DNA of 16,151 bases from an uncultured Chitinophaga sp. (lineage in GTDB: Bacteria; Bacteroidota; Bacteroidia; Chitinophagales; Chitinophagaceae), in NCBI RefSeq assembly GCF_937874145.1, contig NZ_CALNBI010000280.1, positions 1 to 16,151 of the forward strand. Reading direction: 5' to 3'. The notes under the pieces are model-generated. The model saw only the letters and a program-made list of their open reading frames with translations, did not search any database and had not been told where the DNA came from. A program made the translations under genes and the position numbers. Of the stretch, positions 13,519 to 16,151 are shown in pieces (within the stretch, counting starts at the first letter, position 1; every line of letters begins with the position of its first letter).

Positions 13519-14559
13519 TCACACCAGTTCGGCAATCGTGCGCAGGGCTTCCGGTAGCTGGGGCGCATCATAAGCCCCGCCCAGGGCTACCCGCACGAAC
13601 TGATCGTCTGCCGTGAGCGAAAACATTTTCCCGTTGCTGATATCGATCTGCCGGCTGAGCAGGAACGCGGTGACTTTCTCCGGTTCGCGGCAGGGGATCC
13701 AGTAATGGAAACTATCGGGATGGCTGAGGTATTCTTTCCCCCGGAAATAATTTTCGATTAGCAACCGCCCTGCCGTTGCCGCTTCGCGCTTTTGTTCCGC
13801 CAGTTTGCGCAGCCATCCGTTCGCCATCAGGTAAATTCCGAAGCGCGTGAAGAGGGTCGATGTACCGCTGCAGGTCATCTTCACGAAATTGGACGCCCCA
13901 TTCATCAGGTGTGCCGGGTGGATCATGTAACCCGCCCGCAGCATGGGATTGAAAGGTTTCGACAAGCTGTAGACGTGCAGGGTAATGTCCGGCGCCAGCT
14001 CCAGGAAGGAGGGCGGGGGATCGGCATGCAGGAAGCGGTAGGCATCGTCTTCAATGATATATGTCTCCGGGAAACTGCGCACCACGCTGACGATCGCCAT
14101 GCGGCGTTCCAGGCTCATCACAGCATTGGTGGGATTGTGGAGCGTGGGTTGCAGGTAGATAAGTTTACAGGAATTTCTTTCAATACATTCCGCCAGCTTC
14201 TCCGGCAGCATACCTTCGGTATCCGTTTCCACTACGTGATGCCGGTATCCCGCGTCTTCAGCGATCATCCGCCAGCCCGGAAATGTAAATGGCTCGATGG
14301 CTACATCCCCGGTGTGCGCGCGGAAATACCGGGCGATGGTAAAGAGGCCGCTGTTGGCGCTGGGGACCGGCGTAACGGCCACTGTGGCGGGATCGAAGCG
14401 GAGATGGCTGCCGAGCGCGGAGAGGGAATATTCGTCCAGGGGCGAGTATGGCGGATGCAGCAGGTCGTACTGATCACGGTCGTTCAGCTGGTTGATATAG
14501 TCCCGGAAGATATCGGACTCCGCGGGAACGGAAGGGTAGTTGAGGCTAAGGTTCAGCAT
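13519..14559 (-). CDS. PLP-dependent fold-type I aminotransferase, MocR-like without the HTH domain
   Basis: The 346-residue product is an aminotransferase of fold type I. It shows PTLHNPTN (138-145), with Asn142 in the position that contacts the PLP ring region, the EDDAYRFL (170-177) Asp/Tyr site, YSLSKPFNPMLRAGYM (197-212) with the PLP-binding Lys201, and FVRVALGGA (321-329) with the substrate-carboxylate Arg323. The sequence resembles the aminotransferase domain of MocR/PdxR regulators, but no GntR winged helix precedes it: the domain begins at residue 1. It therefore looks like a free-standing enzyme, substrate unknown, at 346 residues slightly shorter than classical aspartate aminotransferases (about 390-400). 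It overlaps nothing, but its stop abuts the RteC stop (palindromic TGATCA at 13516-13521), with no terminator in between. Confidence 0.92.
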   Translation of the reverse strand: MLNLSLNYPSVPAESDIFRDYINQLNDRDQYDLLHPPYSPLDEYSLSALGSHLRFDPATVAVTPVPSANSGLFTIARYFRAHTGDVAIEPFTFPGWRMIAEDAGYRHHVVETDTEGMLPEKLAECIERNSCKLIYLQPTLHNPTNAVMSLERRMAIVSVVRSFPETYIIEDDAYRFLHADPPPSFLELAPDITLHVYSLSKPFNPMLRAGYMIHPAHLMNGASNFVKMTCSGTSTLFTRFGIYLMANGWLRKLAEQKREAATAGRLLIENYFRGKEYLSHPDSFHYWIPCREPEKVTAFLLSRQIDISNGKMFSLTADDQFVRVALGGAYDAPQLPEALRTIAELV

Positions 14560-14649
14560 GGCAGGCGCATTTAAAGAAGGAAGGTAGTAAATATGTTCGT
14601 TCGGAATTGATGATTATCTTTAAAACTTCAATCAATTTCCACAATCGCC

Positions 14650-16151
14650 ATGTTAAGAACGCTCCTTTTCATTACCACTTATGCCATCAGCCTCTGCGCT
14701 GCCGCGCAGGACATCTGCCCGGTGATCCCCGCGCCATTGCAGTCCTCTCCGGCCAACCAGCAATTTGTCCTGAACGATAAAACGGTGATCATCGTTTCGA
14801 AACCGGCAATGCTCAAGGCAGCCGGTCTCCTGCAACGCGAATTGCTGAAGTATACCGGCATCCGCGTACAGGTGGCGCCGCAGTCATTACACCAGCAATA
14901 CAACAGCCAGAAAGGCAACATCAAAAGCGCCGGCTTCCCGAATCATATCGTGCTTCATACAGGCAGCCAGTCCGAAGACGCCTATTCCCTCGGCATGATC
15001 AACCGGCAAGTGCGCATTGAAGCCGGCGGAGAAGAAGGGCTCGTGCATGGGGTGATGACGTTCATTCAGCTGGCAGGCCTTTCCGCCACCCCGCGTCACG
15101 AAGCGGTGGTTCCCTGCTGGAACATCAAAGACGAGCCCGCGATGAAATGGCGCGGCTTCATGCTCGACGAATCCCGCCACTTCTTCGGCAAGCAAACCGT
15201 GAAAATGCTCCTCGACCAGATGGCGTTGTATAAACTCAACCGTTTCCACTGGCACCTGACGGATGCGCCGGGCTGGCGGATCGAAATCAAGCAATACCCG
15301 CGCCTGTCGCTGGTGGGCGGCATCGGCAACACCACCGATTCCCTCGCGCCGGCGGCCTATTATACCCAGGACGAGATCAGCGAAATCGTGGCCTATGCCG
15401 CGGAGCGCGCCATCACCGTGATCCCTGAAATCGACATGCCCGGCCACGCCACGGCCGCCAACAAAGCTTACCCGCAGTTCAGCGGCGGCGGCACGGCGAG
15501 ATACCCCGAGTTTACCTTCAACCCCGGTATAGAAGGCACTTATCAATACCTGACCAACATCCTCCGGGAAGTGAACGTTTTGTTCCCTTCGCGCATGATC
15601 CACGTGGGTGGCGACGAAGTGAGCTTCGGCTCCGCCAGCTGGAACACCGATCCCCATGTGCAAAGCCTCATGCAGCGCCATCAGCTGAAAACGCTCGTGG
15701 ACGTGGAGCATTATTTCATACGCCGCATGGCCGATTCACTGCAGGCCATCAACAGCAAGGTTTTGGCCTGGGATGAAGTATCCGCCGCCAACCTGCCCGT
15801 GAAGGAAACGATCGTTTTCTGGTGGCGCCAGGAAAGGCCGGAGCAGCTGCAGATCGCACTGGATAAAGGTTATGATGTGGTGATGTGCCCGCGCCTGCCG
15901 TTGTACCTGGATTTCGTGCAGGACAGCTCGCATACCTCCGGCCGCCGCTGGGGCAAGGAGTTCAATCCCCTCCGCCGCGTGTACGATTTCAAGCTGGACG
16001 ATTATCCCGCCATCAGCGACAAGAACCGCAAGCAGATCATCGGCATTCAGGCCAACCAGTGGACGGAAGTCATCAAATCCGAAGACAGGCTGGAGTTTAT
16101 GACCTTCCCGCGCCTGCTGGCGATGGCCGAGGCGGCATGGTCGGCGCCTGA
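14650..16151 (+). CDS. Secreted beta-N-acetylhexosaminidase, GH20 (runs off the right edge)
   Basis: The first 500 residues are visible. A signal peptide (about 1-19, ending AAAQ) precedes a GH20b-type N-terminal domain (about 35-150; VIIVSKPAMLKAAGLLQREL, then SEDAYSLGM and HGVMTFIQL). The GH20 catalytic barrel follows: KWRGFMLDESRHFF (166-179), with Arg168 for the sugar, YKLNRFHWHLTDAPGWRIEI (194-213), VIPEIDMPGHATAA (257-270), and IHVGGDEVSFGS (317-328) holding the catalytic Asp322-Glu323 pair. Later come WDEVS (374-378) and ANQWTE (468-473). GH20 enzymes remove terminal GlcNAc or GalNAc by substrate-assisted catalysis, consistent with chitin or glycan use. It is divergent from the aminotransferase across 90 bp; a near-consensus -7 box TATCTTTA lies at 14615-14622, with no clear -33 box. 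Confidence 0.95.
   Translation, partial: MLRTLLFITTYAISLCAAAQDICPVIPAPLQSSPANQQFVLNDKTVIIVSKPAMLKAAGLLQRELLKYTGIRVQVAPQSLHQQYNSQKGNIKSAGFPNHIVLHTGSQSEDAYSLGMINRQVRIEAGGEEGLVHGVMTFIQLAGLSATPRHEAVVPCWNIKDEPAMKWRGFMLDESRHFFGKQTVKMLLDQMALYKLNRFHWHLTDAPGWRIEIKQYPRLSLVGGIGNTTDSLAPAAYYTQDEISEIVAYAAERAITVIPEIDMPGHATAANKAYPQFSGGGTARYPEFTFNPGIEGTYQYLTNILREVNVLFPSRMIHVGGDEVSFGSASWNTDPHVQSLMQRHQLKTLVDVEHYFIRRMADSLQAINSKVLAWDEVSAANLPVKETIVFWWRQERPEQLQIALDKGYDVVMCPRLPLYLDFVQDSSHTSGRRWGKEFNPLRRVYDFKLDDYPAISDKNRKQIIGIQANQWTEVIKSEDRLEFMTFPRLLAMAEAAWSAP

Noticed and set aside
14887..15711. 274-codon minus-strand frame opposite the GH20 gene
   Set aside because: It is a shadow of the GH20 coding region, whose catalytic motifs are intact on the plus strand.
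1..16151. CRISPR arrays, insertion sequences or transposon ends
   Set aside because: No regularly spaced repeats, transposase genes or terminal inverted repeats were found by reading either strand.

Overview
The window most likely comes from a soil or plant-associated member of the Bacteroidota, probably near Chitinophaga. The evidence is a FecR anti-sigma protein with a C-terminal DUF4974-type domain, an RteC-family protein, promoter elements of the Bacteroidota type (TTTG, 19 nt, TAnnTTTG), almost no Shine-Dalgarno sequences, GH10 and GH20 glycosidases, and a tRNA with no encoded CCA. This assignment rests on reading the sequence, not on a database search.

Layout. From 1 to 1242 (minus strand) lie the 5' part of a rifamycin phosphotransferase/PEP-synthase-like gene and the MarR regulator that precedes it, with a clear palindromic operator upstream. 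The MarR gene looks frameshifted near its 5' end. From 1384 to 5577 (plus strand) are a multipass membrane protein with a DUF3592-type membrane protein (15 bp apart), a His-rich TPR lipoprotein, a VOC/bleomycin-resistance-like protein and a DHFR/RibD-C-like reductase. A GH10 xylanase (minus) faces them and is divergent from an AT-rich MDMPI_N/DinB-like gene at 6776-7612. A two-way terminator then separates that gene from tRNA-Glu(TTC), which has a near-ideal promoter. From 7826 to 8988 is a divergent HxlR regulator and short-chain dehydrogenase pair, closed by a second two-way terminator. A FecR-like anti-sigma factor (9104-10228, minus) stands without a visible sigma factor or TonB receptor.

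From 10491 to 13518 lies the most unusual block: two divergent paralogous helical proteins of no recognised family, followed 31 bp later by a clear RteC-domain protein. The second paralog carries a C-terminal domain that resembles the RteC C-terminal domain; the first lacks it. No integrase, relaxase or transfer gene is visible, so RteC-type regulation here is not obviously tied to a conjugative element. The RteC gene meets a minus-strand fold-type I aminotransferase tail to tail with no gap. That aminotransferase is divergent from a GH20 beta-N-acetylhexosaminidase that runs off the right edge.

Functionally the window is a chromosomal mosaic of small regulator-plus-target modules (MarR with phosphotransferase, HxlR with SDR), small antibiotic or stress resistance proteins, and exported glycan-degrading enzymes. 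No gene-free stretch exceeds 300 bases; the longest is 10229-10490, which shows no RNA gene or convincing promoter.
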